From contig JBBBDQ010001452.1 of assembly GCA_037127315.1 (NCBI GenBank), positions 1,282,501-1,346,500 of the forward strand: 64,000 nucleotides of DNA, written 5' to 3'. Of this stretch, positions 42,556 through 54,035 are shown in pieces. Origin of the DNA: Ascarosepion bandense (lineage: Eukaryota; Mollusca; Cephalopoda; Sepiida; Sepiidae). Under the pieces are notes generated by a model. That model saw only the letters and a program-made list of their open reading frames with translations. It had not been told where the DNA came from and searched no databases. A program made the translations under genes and the position numbers. The first letter of the stretch is position 1. Each line of letters starts with the position of its first letter.

Positions 42556-42862
42556 GGATGTGCGCTATGGTGTAGTGGGTATCGGCCCAGAACGAGAAGT
42601 AGACGAACAGAGTTCGAATTCCAGTTGAATTCGTTGTATGCTCTTACGTTCAAATAACGTAAGAAAAGTATTAACCCGTCTCTTCTCCCTCTAGACATGA
42701 GTTACATAAGACAAGGTTCTATAGCCTTCATGGGACAACCGGTTTACAGCAAGTCTACCGCAGGAAAAAATGGCAACCTACTGTGGGATAATCTGCCGAG
42801 TTATGTTTCTTTCGAGACATGATCGTCCAAGTGTGTATCACGTATTGCACTTAACTGACTGA
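42556..42862 (+). repeat. tRNA-derived SINE, full length
   Basis: Head GGATGTGCGCTATGGTGTAG, B box GAGTTCGAATTCC, 3' end CACTTAACTGACTGATTT. Confidence 0.92.
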
Positions 42863-42959
42863 TTTTTTTAAAAAATTTTTACGGTCGTCTTCTTAGGCGA
42901 TCTGCCTAAGTCTAAAAGAACCTTCCTCTGCACAGTAAGGACAAACGTAACCGTTTTGG

Positions 42960-43062
42960 AATTTAATCATTTCACCCCCAAGCAAAGCGGGACCGCCAAT
43001 AATGCCCAGGTTGAGAAAAAAAGACTGGGTATATTAGGTATTGAAGAAAGGATAAAATACGA
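42960..43062 (-). mobile_element. CR1/Jockey-like LINE 3' UTR fragment
   Basis: Antisense LINE terminus (AATCATTTCACCCCCAAGCAA) head-to-head with the + strand LINE that follows. Confidence 0.75.
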
Positions 43063-44290
43063 ATGAAGGCTTTCGACAGGGTTTGGCACTCTGGCCTCCT
43101 ATGCAAACTACGCGGTTATGGTATTACCGGTCGCCTGCTTGACCTAATCCAATCTTAAATAACCGCAAAATGAAGGTCGTTCTGAATGGGCGTGCCTCTT
43201 CGTCCTACAGCACGAATGCTGGTGTCCCACAGGGCTCTATCCTGGGCCCGACGCTCTTATTTTCATCAACGACCTCCCAGATGAGATCAAGTCCCAAGTA
43301 GGCATCTACGCAGATGTCACTACAATATACTCCCGCTCCAGTAAGAAACCTGTCGCGGCGGACAGAATCTCGCTGCTGACCTTGAGTGGGATCTACACTG
43401 TGGTGAACTGGGGCAAGAAGTGGCTTGTCAACTTCAATTCATCTAAGACCAAGTTGTTGTCTGTCAACCATTACACGCAACCTCTTCTGCCTCCCATAAG
43501 CATGGACCAAGTGATTCTCCCTGAAAGTAATACACTACGCCTCCTCGGACTTACCCTGTCCTCAGACCTCAAATGGAACCACTATATTGAATCCATAGCA
43601 AAATCTACTGCTAAGAAGGTTGGGTCACTATGTCGATCCAGGATGTTTTTTCCACCTGAATCCATCCTGCATATATATAAGTCAAACATCCGTCCGTGCA
43701 TGGAGTACTGTTGCCATTTATGGTCAGGTGCCCCTGCCGTTCTCAGTGTTCTTGACAAGCTCCAAAGGAGAGTCTGTAATGTAATAGGTACTGATCTGGC
43801 GACTCGACTGCAGCCACTTCCCCACCGTCGAAATGTGGCCTCCCTTTGTCTCTTCTATAAATACTTTCATGGTTTTTGCTCGGATGAGCTTAAGTCACTG
43901 ATGCCTCCTCAACAGGTGTTTACTCGTGCAACCAGACTGGCAACTGGGTCCCACACATTCAGTCAGGTTAGCCAAATGCAGACGACAATTCTACTCCTGT
44001 AGCTTCCGCTCTCGCACTTCCCGCCTGTGGAAATCGCTCCCGTATTCTTGCTTTCCTGACGGCTACAACCTCCAGAAATTTAAATGCAAAGTCAATACTC
44101 ATCTACTAACCACTGGACTCTAGCTAACTCCCCTCCCCTGTATAACCTTCCCTTTCTCTCCACCTATGTATCTGTCATCGCACCTGCTTTCTCAGCTTTC
44201 TGTTGTTCCTTTCTAATTAATCTTTTTAAATTTATGTAACCCCCTGCACATCAGTGGCGTTTCCGCCTTGCTTGGGGTGAAATGATTAAA
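43063..44290 (+). mobile_element. CR1/Jockey-like LINE, best copy
   Basis: Starts in the RT domain with KAFDRVWHSGLLCKLRGYGI (motif A region, 43064 on). After frameshifts around 43150-43380 it continues in the 43382-44002 open frame: VNWGKKWLVNFNSSKTKLL, LRLLGLTLSSDLKWNHYIES, YKSNIRPCMEYCCHLWSGAP, VCNVIGTDLATRLQPLPHRR. After another frameshift follow LWKSLPYSCFPDGYNLQKF and a 3' UTR ending GGGGTGAAATGATTAAAAAA. 5' truncated and frame-broken, so not active. This is the reference copy for the many short pieces in the window. Confidence 0.88.
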
Positions 44291-44297
44291 AAAAAAA

Positions 44298-44400
44298 TTC
44301 AAGATAGACGGCAGTTGACGTTGAATTCATTTTTTTTTTTTTTGAGGGATTGTAGCCATCAGGGAAGAAGTAAACGGAAAGTAGTTCCACAGGCCAGGGC
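44298..44400 (-). mobile_element. CR1/Jockey-like LINE fragment
   Basis: Antisense piece of the LINE coding end (GGCAGTTGACGTTGAATTC, GGGATTGTAGCCATCAGGGA). Confidence 0.7.
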
Positions 44401-44734
44401 CATTTTTTTACATTGCCAATGTTTTAGATTTTGTCAAGAACCTAGAGATGAAGAGCAGGAACACCCGACCAGATATAGCAATAGTCAATGCAAAAGACCA
44501 ATGGCAGACTCATAAATACGCAAGACGGAATCTGACGAGAATAAACTGTGCCAGTATATGTGGCCGACCTCTGATTATGGTATAGTATGTGTCATGCCTA
44601 GTAGTAGTATCATACCTCAGTAAAGGTATATTTATAGATATAAGTATTCGGCGATTTATTCAAACTAATTTTCCCCCTACCAGATAGTTATGGTACTCAT
44701 ACACTTTTTAAGGCAGGCCACATACTATACCAAG

Positions 44735-45085
44735 TTTGAATTCCTTGCATTCACTTTTGCACAAACTCTTAGGAAAGGTAATAATCGTCAGATTGGTTCA
44801 CTTAGCTGACAATATAATAGCTGGAAACAACACTTATTGGGCATAGAGTGGGGAATCGGTTTTCTTATGAAGAAATAAACTAATCCCACTAATTACTAAA
44901 TAATTTTCGCCCTCTAGCTATGAGTCAAATAACAGGACAGTTTGGGTTCTATAGCCTTGGCTGGCAACCAGTCTACAGCAGAAAGCTAATGGCAACCTAC
45001 TGCAGGATAATTTTCTGCCCAGTAAGTCATGTCTCTTGAGACATGATCGCCCAAAGCATGTATTACGTATGGTACTTATCTGACG
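44735..45085 (+). repeat. tRNA-derived SINE, interrupted
   Basis: Body from GAATTCCTTGCATTCACTTT, broken at about 44800-44910 by the same spacer sequence seen (inverted) in the 34 kb and 41 kb arrays, then GGTTCTATAGCCTTGGCTGG to the 3' end at TACTTATCTGAC. The tRNA head is missing. Confidence 0.82.
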
Positions 45086-45664
45086 TACATACTATACCAG
45101 TGACAGATTATCTAAGGTTACATTCAAAAAGATAGGTCAACGTACTATACCTGTACAGAAATACTTTCTGACCGGACAAGGACCCAATCTTCTAAGCAGT
45201 AAATGCAGCTATAGATTAGATATATTCGTTCCACTTCGAGCCGATTGAAAAAAGTGTGGCCAAAGAAATGCAGTTAAAGGACGTGAATCAGCCATGCTGA
45301 TAAAAAAAAAAGCAGTTTTGTTTCGGAGGTATTGAAATTTAAACATTTCATTTGATATTCTATCTACATATGCAATTTCTCGATTCCGTGCGCAGACCCC
45401 GGTCCATTCATTATAAGTGACGACCGTTTAAGTGCAGATTCTATAGCCTCCAAAATCGTTATCACATCATGTGTAATAGCCTTTCTTTCCTCAGCAGATT
45501 TAAGAGTAGACAGACAATATCTTCTTGGTAATTTTAGATATTCATGGAGAGTATACCCCTTTCTTTAGTGAATGTGTGAGGTATTATGGTGTATAGTGTA
45601 TTGATTGACGATGAATGGGTTCTTATGTTGAATGGGATATTGTAAGGAGTGATTGGGTCGTGAG

Positions 45665-46628
45665 TTGATCTTTTTCTAAGCTATCTTAAATTATAGGTAA
45701 AAATAGTGAACTATTTTCTCGTTTTTCTACGGTTTTAAATTCAGGTTACCCCTCTTTGTAGTGATTGCAACAAATTTCAAAAGCTCAGTCCATACATTTA
45801 CCCCTACCTAGGAAGAGTATTTTGGAGTTGGGACCTTTCTGCTCGTCAGCTTTAAAAGGGCCTTGAGAACCAAATACCTAGAGGTATCAGCCATCTCCCA
45901 CCAGCTAGATATAGGATAGTTATTGATGACCAGCCTCAATTTTTGTCCCCCCCCCCCAAAAAAAAATGGTTTTGTGCCACAATTGTATTTTTATAATAAA
46001 TATCGACAATATCTTTTTGGTAGATACGTCTTTTTAAGACAAAAAAATAATCAAAGACACGAATCGACTCTAAGGAAATGATTCTTCGAAGCTGTTTTAA
46101 CACGGAGTATGAGGCGCGCGAAAAATGCTAGAGTTGTCGGGAGCTGGAGTGGAAGTTGTCGGTTGTTGACAAGACTTCCGTAATCTTAGAGCAGCGTAAT
46201 CTTAACCATTCCAAAGCAGGAACTTCGTGAATTTGGTACACATTTTTCCAAGTACAACCGGCATGAATTATTTACGTCGTAAATAAAATCAATCTATTGT
46301 CTCGAAGCATGATTTTACTTTCAAGTGAGTTTTATCTTTTAAGCATACAAGACATTTGAAACGATAATTCAAACACGTCAAAGACTCTTGCAAAATAAAC
46401 AATTTAGTCTCTTATTTTGTCCTCGAGGTTTTTTTTTAAGCTGACGGGCAAAAAGATCCCAACTCCAAAATACTCTTCCTAGGTAGGGATAAATGATGAA
46501 TGGACTGAGCTTTTTAGACTTGTTGCAATCACTAGGAAGAGGGGTAGCCTGACTTTAAAACCGTAGAAAGGTAACGAGAAAATAGTTCGCTATCTTTTCC
46601 TAGAAAAGATAGCTTAGCAAAAGATCAA
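45665..46628. mobile_element. Foldback element with ~190-bp terminal inverted repeats
   Basis: Left arm 45665-45853 and right arm 46440-46628 are imperfect inverted copies (TTGATCTTTT.CTAAGCTATC; GTGATTGCAACAA; CCTACCTAGGAAGAGTATTT; GGAGTTGGGA). The ~590-bp interior has no long ORF and contains GGCGCGCG near 46113. Probably a non-autonomous foldback DNA element. Confidence 0.78.
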
Positions 46629-46789
46629 ATGTTAGAGCCATAATAGCCAACATCTTCAAACAAGATGAGATAAAACATGTCAAGTGCTTTTTACGGAGCT
46701 GCATTTCTACGAAATAGAGAAAATTGAGAGAATACTAATTCGCTTATTTTCTGTTTTAGTTAATTTATCTTTTATGTGAAGTATCTGTT

Positions 46790-47070
46790 GTGGTGTAATG
46801 AATGTCGACTTGGGATGAGAATTCTAAGAGGAGAGTTCGAATTCCAGTTGCATTCGTAGTGTTCACTTACGTACAAACACTCTTGGCTAAGGAAGTAATC
46901 CATCTCTTCTCCCTCCAGCTATGGAGGGAATAGAACAGACTAGATTTTATAGCCTTGGTTGGCAACCACTATCGTAGGACGAATTTGCAACCTACTGTGG
47001 GATAATCTTAGTTATGAAAAAAAAGACATGATCGTTCAAACGTGTGTAATGTTTGCCTTGCTTGGGGGCA
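46790..47070 (+). repeat. tRNA-derived SINE, diverged
   Basis: Head TGTTGTGGTGTAATGAATGT, B box GAGTTCGAATTCC, body with CCTTGGTTGGCAACCA; the 3' end is diverged. Confidence 0.85.
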
Positions 47071-47267
47071 AGATATCTTCAGATGCGAACCATGAACACT
47101 TAACAGAGGTTGGATCAAAGACAAGCTTTAAGGGAAATTGCGTTTTTGTTAAATGGATATCGGATATAAGGGAAAGAAAAGTTACATTTTATGAGGTTTT
47201 AATTTTTGTATAATGTAATAAATACTGACGGTGGCGTACTTTTGCTCTGCCTGAAAAGTCTCGAATG

Positions 47268-47505
47268 TGCGGTGTGGCGTATTGGATAACAGCTTGGAAT
47301 AAGAAACAGGGTTCAAATTCCAGTCGGGTGCGTATCTTTCACTTAAATACCTTTGGAAAGTATTAATTCATCTATTCTCTCACGCCAAGTAAGAGTCGAG
47401 CAGGACAGACGGGATCTTATAGCCTTGGTTGGCAACCACTACTGCGGGAAAGTCCGGAATTGAAACATGATCGTATATATCACACACAGCATTTAACTGA
47501 CAAGC
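47268..47505 (+). repeat. tRNA-derived SINE, diverged
   Basis: Head GTGCGGTGTGGCGTATTGGA resembles the tRNA part of the 5S/tRNA SINE at 61008, B box GGTTCAAATTCC, body CCTTGGTTGGCAACCACT, 3' end GCATTTAACTGAC. No 5S head is visible upstream. Confidence 0.8.
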
Positions 47506-48049
47506 ATTCTTCAGGAAAGAGTCGATGTTTTAGAGTTCAAACCGCCATCGTCATGGATCGAATACATAACGGCGATGAAAAGACTGGTGTCTTCACAGAA
47601 ATGCCTTTATTATCGAGCGTTCGTTTCAGATTCTGAATTAGAAATCAATTTAACTTTTAATGTGATTAGCAGTCAATTTACTATTACTCTGACTTATTTT
47701 ATGCCCCCCTTTCAGTCAACTGGTCTATAGAGGTAATGGTCAGAGTAGTTAATACGCATTGGGTCAATCGGAGACGGCCGTAATAGTAAACATTTGCCAC
47801 GAGTTTGTGTAAAAGATTTGAAACTATTTTATCAGCTTTTGTCTGAAAAGTAAACCACACCTACAGTTTAACAATCGACTAGTTAAGCTAGAGAAATTAA
47901 GCCAGTTGAAATGTTACGCTAAACACACGCTTAACAGTTTTCGGTATTCTATTACACCCGTCTCATCCGTTATTTTAACTCTTTCAGAAGTAGGTACCTC
48001 CACTTATCAGTATAAATGTTCGATACCTGATTTTAAAATTAAATTTCTA
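47506..48049. other. Intergenic, nothing recognised
   Basis: No gene or repeat identified. Confidence 0.5.
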
Positions 48050-49420
48050 AAATAAGTTATATTTTAGCTTTAAAATTATCTTTAATTGAAAGTCAAGAGA
48101 TTAAATTTAGTAATTCCAGTAAACAAAATACACTGGCGTATTTTAAACCTAAATTATATTGATTGGAATCTAAAATTAAATTTAAACGTACCGCCATTTT
48201 TGATTGACACATACGTTAAACAGTAGCCACATTTGTTTTAAAAATCTGGCAAAAATACAATATACGTCGCTGACACGTTATTAAAGTCAATTTTTTAAAT
48301 TAAAACTTACCTTTATCTGATTTCAAAACCTATACTTGCTTACTATCTGAAATATTTGGAAAAATCTTATCAGTTACGTAGTCAGGGTGTCAAGTGTTTA
48401 TCTAGGTGATGACAGCTGTTAATGAGAACCGGAAGCTGCTAAGTATGGAGGCCATAGGCAACAGAAATATACGAATTTAAATTTTTCTGTAAGGGAAGAC
48501 AACCCTTGAATCACGTGACCATTTGATAATATCACGTCCGGCCACTTGTACAAATAAAGATACGGGCAATCAAAATGCACACAATTAAAATGTTTTATTT
48601 TAAAAGTTGACTGGTCAATTAATTGTATTAAACTTTTACATTTTCGATTAGTAATTGTAGTCTTCATGCATTAATTACATACCCTAGCCGGCCCAATAGA
48701 GGAAGAAATTTGGTAATTTTGAAACTTTATATATAATGTTTATATATAATTAAAAAAATGAAAGTCAACCCTTCTAAAAATGAATTATTGAATTTTTTTC
48801 TTTTCAGACTATATGCTTAATTTATATTGTTCATACAAGCAATCAGATGTTTATCCACAAAATTGGCATAGTAATTGCATTTTTTGCAATTCGGACCTAT
48901 CTTTTAGAAAGACGGGGACTATTGGAAAAAAACTTGATTAGCATTCCCCAATGACTCCTGAATTTAATTATATTAATACAGCCCACTGTCGAATTTTTAA
49001 ACATTTCTGGAAATTAATTGGTGGCGGGGGGTAACATATGTAAAAAAATTTTACTAATATTTTATACAAAATAATTATTTCGAAATTGATTTCCGTCAAT
49101 TATGAATAAGTCCTGAAATTTTCATCAAAATCCGACCATTTGATTTTTGCAAGAATTTCCAACTTAATGTGTCTTTCACTGTCAAAAAAGTGCATTGTGC
49201 AATATTACGTTTTTCTTTTTCCTTAATAACGTTGCGGCAATTTAGGTCTCGCACTGACGTAAGAAAAATAGACTTTCTACAAAAATTTCTAACATGTTAG
49301 AAATAATTAAAATGATAATATAAACATTTTGCTGATAAAACCTTTTGAGATGGGGGCTTTTTCCTTCATACTAGGCTGTTTTTTCAATGATTTTGCGGAG
49401 ATACCTATTCAGAAGTCAAC
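48050..49420 (+). repeat. Long AT-rich dispersed repeat, copy 3
   Basis: The longest ordered match to copies 1 and 2: AATTGAAAGTCAAGAGATTA (48087 on), AACAGTAGCCACATTTGTTT, then GGCGGGGGGTAACA, TTTTTGCAAGAATTTCCAA, AACATGTTAGAAATAATTAA and CTAGGCTGTTTTTTCAATGA. It carries unrelated intervening sequence around 48410-48800. Confidence 0.62.
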
Positions 49421-49564
49421 TGGCCAAGGACTATGAAGTAAGGGTGGTATTGATCGTGCACATCGCAATAAAAAATGTCCATATCAAGGGATATATACGT
49501 ATAGTCCGATTCAAGTCAGTACGTGTACGTTTTGAAGTCATTTCGTAACTGTTTTAAACAGAAC

Positions 49565-50132
49565 CTGAAAGTGTTATAACAGAAGACAGATTGTGCGACA
49601 CAGAGATCCGAAGGCGAATTGGCATGGCGAAGGAAGCATTCCAGAAGTTGAGTAAAGTATTAAGAAACAGAACAATTTCGCTAGAAACAAAGAAGAGAGT
49701 ACTGGATTGCTACGTGCTGTCCGTTCTTCAATATGGCAGTGAATGCAGGACAATATAAATGATGAACAACTTGAAGCAACTGGAATGTGGTTCTATAGAA
49801 GGATGCTTCAAATATCTTGGATCGAGCATGTGAGCAATAATGAGGTCTTGGAAACAAAAAGGAAATTAATCAGGAAGAAACAGCTGAAGTTCCTGTGACA
49901 TGTAATGAGGAAGGAGGGCTTGGAGAACCTGATACTAACAGGCCAGATAGAGGGGAAAGAGACAGGGGAAGGCAACGGATAACATATTTGAAGGACCTAA
50001 TCAGGTGGATGATGGAACGAGGATTGCATGGTGTAACAGAAGAAAGCGTGCCCAGAGCCACCAGGAATAGGGAATCGTGGAAAGCCATGATTGCCTACGT
50101 CCTGAAGGGACAGAGCACATACAAGATATAAG
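49565..50132 (+). mobile_element. RTE-like LINE 3' portion
   Basis: Frames encode DTEIRRRIGMAKEAFQKLSK, SLETKKRVLDCYVLSVLQYG, TGMWFYRRMLQISWIEHVSN and a C-terminal end NLILTGQIEGKRDRGRQRIT, followed by the element's 3' end CCTGAAGGGACAGAGCACAT. A frameshift near 49755 breaks the ORF. Confidence 0.85.
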
Positions 50133-50264
50133 CCAACTGTTTAAAAAAATGTGGATATAAAGTGGGGGATCGAATCTATCATGCTCAATATATAAACTGA
50201 TCCCTCATTTTGTGGCCATGCTAGTTTCTATACATTTACATTCTAGATTTATGGTCTTGAGCTA

Positions 50265-50392
50265 GTGGATGGCAGAGCGGGGATTGGGTGGTGTAACAGG
50301 AGAAAGCGTGCTAAGAGCCACCAGGGATAGGGAGACGTGGAAGGCCATGATCGCCTACATACTGAAGGGACAGGGCACATAGAAAGGAACGG
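50265..50392 (+). mobile_element. RTE-like LINE 3' terminal fragment
   Basis: Last ~125 bp of the same LINE (GGATGGCAGAGCGGGGATTG ... CTGAAGGGACAGGGCACATA). Confidence 0.8.
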
Positions 50393-51596
50393 CTATAAGC
50401 ATTTTTTTCAATTCATATATCACATTTATCGAAGATCAGAATAAAGCATAACGCAGTTATGTGCTTGTATGTATATGTATGTGTGTGTGTGTGTGTGTCA
50501 ATAAAAAGAACAGCATTTACCTTTCTTGGATGCCCAAAGAGTTAAGTTTTGCAAAGTGCTTCTTTCACGGTGGAAAACAATCGACATTTGCTGGATTTAA
50601 AAAAAAAATAAATAAATTCGCTTTATCAACAGACTATAACAAGTCAAAACTGCCTGTTCAAAAAAATGGCAACTCTCGTAAAATAGTTTAATATCACCAA
50701 CACGTCGCATATGCAAATATTGCATATTTTTTTCTTTACAACGACCAATGAAAATCTGTTGAGCTAATTTGGTAAAAGTTGCTTTATTAAACACAATCAA
50801 GTTGGGCATATGATCGATTCAATCCACTGACTTCGTGTAATGATTAACAAGCTTGTCTCGTTAGAACCTGTTACATATGAGTTGAGAGTTCGATCTTCAC
50901 TGGGTACACCCTTACTTTAGGCCTTGTGCTACGGCTAAGTGCTTAAGTTAGCTTAAATTGTTTTTCATATGGTTTAATCCATTGAATTTAACTTAGCTAA
51001 AGTAGTAATTGTCATCACCCCCTTTATATTTTGCCCCCCCCTTTATCATTGGTTTATTTTCCTTCCCCTCTCCATTTAGCTGACAAGGATTGCAGTCCAC
51101 TGGGAGCTGTGGAATGCCCTTGGTTTTGAGAGTGAGATTTCGTAATTGCTATTGTTTCTAAATGTATGAGTGATTGTAAAACGTGTACATGAAATTGATT
51201 TTATTAACACCACAGTATTTTTCGTCTAGTTAACTACTATTTCTTTCATCATTAAGCTGTGGGAGGTTGCCTCTTACTAATTCTAGTTTTGTTTTGTTGT
51301 GTAAATACCTTTTAACATCATGAACAGTGAGAATTTTTTTTGTTGGATTTTTATCAACACAGCCCCCTCCACCCAAAGATTGTTGATATGGGATTAGGTA
51401 AGAATTCTTAGAGTAAATGTAGCATTATGTTGTCTGTGTAAGGCAAGGTTGTGTAGATGAGATGTTTTGGCGAAAAGAACAATATACGAACGATCAGTGA
51501 CTGAGACTGGCTAAATCATCGAAAGTTGATTTTTTAAACGCCGTTTAGATGTGGCACAAGGCTGAAAGTATGAAGTACCCAGTGAGGACTGAACTC
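50393..51596. other. Intergenic, nothing firm
   Basis: A short (TG)n tract at 50479-50498. No gene recognised. Confidence 0.5.
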
Positions 51597-51815
51597 ACTC
51601 AGTCAGTTAAGTAACATACGTGATACACGCTTTGGGCGATCATGTCTCGAAGGAGACATGACTGACTGGGAAGAAGATTATCCCGCAGTAGTTTGCCATT
51701 GCTTTCTGCGGTAGACTGGTTGCCGACCAAGGTTATAGAACCCAATCTGTCCTGTTATTTAACCCATAACTGGAGGGAAAAGACGGATTAATACCTTTTC
51801 CAAGAGTATTTGCAA
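51597..51815 (-). repeat. tRNA-derived SINE, 5' truncated
   Basis: Antisense SINE from CTCAGTCAGTTAAGTAACAT to CAAGAGTATTTGC; the tRNA head is absent. Confidence 0.88.
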
Positions 51816-52276
51816 AATGTTTTTCGGCCAATAGAAAACTATGAATCAACAAAAAAACAAAATTCAAATAATTTTTAATCATCACAAACTAGATTTATTT
51901 TATGGACCCTTTTCCCAAACGATATTTTCAAGCCCCACAAACGAAATAAAAGACGGAACAAAATTCGGCTGTCGCCAGATAGAAAAGAAGACGAGAGTAA
52001 TTAACACGTCCCTCGACAAACGTCAAGCGATTGTTATTATTATCATCCCTATCTTTCTCCCTCACCTCTTTATTCTCACGGTTCACCCGTCTGCCATTTC
52101 TTATACTGGACGAAACCCTTAAAAACTGAGCGAACGCTTCAAAGACACTCCTAACAACAATATCGCTCGCACATACATACACGCATACGTTCCTGTCTAC
52201 GTACACATAAACTTCTTCTTGCAAGCTCATTTACCTTCTAGGCATCACTTGTTCACATCAAAAGTAAATCTGTACT

Positions 52277-52540
52277 GAACAAAACAAGATCTAGATTTAA
52301 AATTCAAGTGCTTAGCAGTGACTTATTGATTTTGTTAAAAAAAGACTCGAATTGCAAATTTTGCTTAGCAAACACGCAAAAGTAAATCCAAAAACAAAAT
52401 TTGTGAAATTTCACGAGTTTTGTTTTTGGATTTGCTTTTGCATGTGTGCTAAGCAAGGTTTTTTAAATTCGTTTATTTTTAATAAAATCAATGAGTCGGT
52501 GCTTCGCATTTGAATTTTAAATCTAGATCTGGTTTTGTTC
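52277..52540. mobile_element. Foldback (hairpin) element, ~130-bp arms
   Basis: Arms 52277-52407 and 52411-52540 are near-complementary (GAACAAAACAAGATCTAGAT with ATCTAGATCTGGTTTTGTTC; AAATCCAAAAACAAAA with TTTTGTTTTTGGATTT) with almost no spacer. MITE-like, no ORF. Confidence 0.85.
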
Positions 52541-52589
52541 ACGACAGAACAGCTCAGTAACTTTGACGTATTCCGGAAGAATAGTAGAA

Positions 52590-53580
52590 TAATCAAGAAC
52601 CTATACAGGCAGCAAACCGCCTGCATACGAACAGAACTTAGTTCAACAGATATACAAAAATAGAAAGGGGTGTAAAACAAGGATGTGTCCTATCGCCGGA
52701 TTATTCAACCTCTGCAGCGAGGTGATTCTGAGAGAACTAGAATTCCTGCCAGGATTCCCCATTAGCGGCTACAGTATTAACAACATAAGATATGTAGATG
52801 ATACGGTATTGATAGCAGAGACATGGGAAGAAAACTACAAAAGATCTCACAGAAGGTAGCGTAGAAAGGAGGGAATAAAGTACATCAGTAGCAAAAAGAC
52901 AGCATGCATTGTCGTTAGCAAATGAATAAACCCAAAATACAAATTACAAATTGGAGATGCCAAATCAAAAAGTACAAAGATTTAAGTATCTGGAAAGAGT
53001 TTTAACAAGGCATGGAAATTGCGACATTGAAATCCGAAGACATATGGGATAGTCAAAGATGCATTCCAAATTTATGCCAAAAATTAAGAGACCGAAAAAT
53101 TTAGAAACAAAGCAAAGAGTACTGAACTGTTATGTAATATCAATCTGCATGTTTGGCAGTAAATACTGGACAATCTCCACAAAGATAAGACTTGAGGCAA
53201 CAGCAATGTTGTTCTACAGAAGTATGCTGAGGGTACGATGGACCGAATATATGAGCAATGACGACGTTTTTAGAGAAAATAGAAACAAAAAGGAAACTTA
53301 CACTTGACATCAGGAAGAGACAGTTGAAATTTTCTGGGGCACATACTGAGGAAAGACGGCTTGTAAAATCTGATACGCAAAGGACAAGAGGGACAGAGGA
53401 AAACAGTGTATAACATGCTTGATTAGCTAAAGAAAATGGATGAGGAACAGGTTTTAGGAGAAATTACGAAAATATCCAATTTATTAAGGGTTAAAAGGGA
53501 CAAAAATTGTGGAAAGCCATGATCGTAAAATTGTGGAAAGCCATGATCGTAAAGAGACACGGCACATAGCAAGGATATTG
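52590..53580 (+). mobile_element. RTE-like LINE with RT active-site region
   Basis: Shifted frames show GVKQGCVLSP, FNLCSEVILRELEFLPGF, then INNIRYVDDTVLIAET (YVDD catalytic motif), TKQRVLNCYVISICMFGS and a 3' end CCATGATCGTAAAGAGACAC. Longer than the other copies but disrupted by stops and small deletions. The short segment GTGGAAAGCCATGATCGTAA is duplicated in tandem near 53510-53550. Confidence 0.82.
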
Positions 53581-53611
53581 TTGCAGCAGGCTTCTATCGT
53601 AATACACACAC

Positions 53612-53792
53612 CTCTTACAATATATATATATATATATATATACTGTTTCAAAACAAGGACTTTATTTTTAGTCTCAAAGGCCCTTTCGTCCAACATATCA
53701 ACAGGAAAGAATCGTAGGAAAATGGATTAAACGAAAAAAAAAAAAACAGTAACGACAGAATGAAAACCAAAAATAAAAAAGAGGAAAAACAC

Positions 53793-53853
<61 letters not shown>
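53612..53853. repeat. (TA)n microsatellites
   Basis: TA tracts at about 53622-53641 and 53795-53853, with unrelated sequence between (53645-53790). Confidence 0.95.
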
Positions 53854-53855
<2 letters not shown>

Positions 53856-54035
53856 TTGTATCGAGAGGAGGGGAAATGACGTGTAAATAATTAGCGAGCG
53901 GCAATTGAAATATAATATCTCCCAACAAATTTAGACACTTTGCAAAATCCTTCTGTCAGCAAAAAAGGTTTCCGTAATGATGTAGAGACTAATTCCAAAT
54001 CTTTAAATGGTTATTGAAATCATCCTTATATTTAT

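Noticed and set aside
53650..53730. GGACGAAAGGGCC on the - strand beside (TA)n as a hammerhead
   Set aside because: The core reads CTGTTGA instead of CTGATGA and stem II does not pair.
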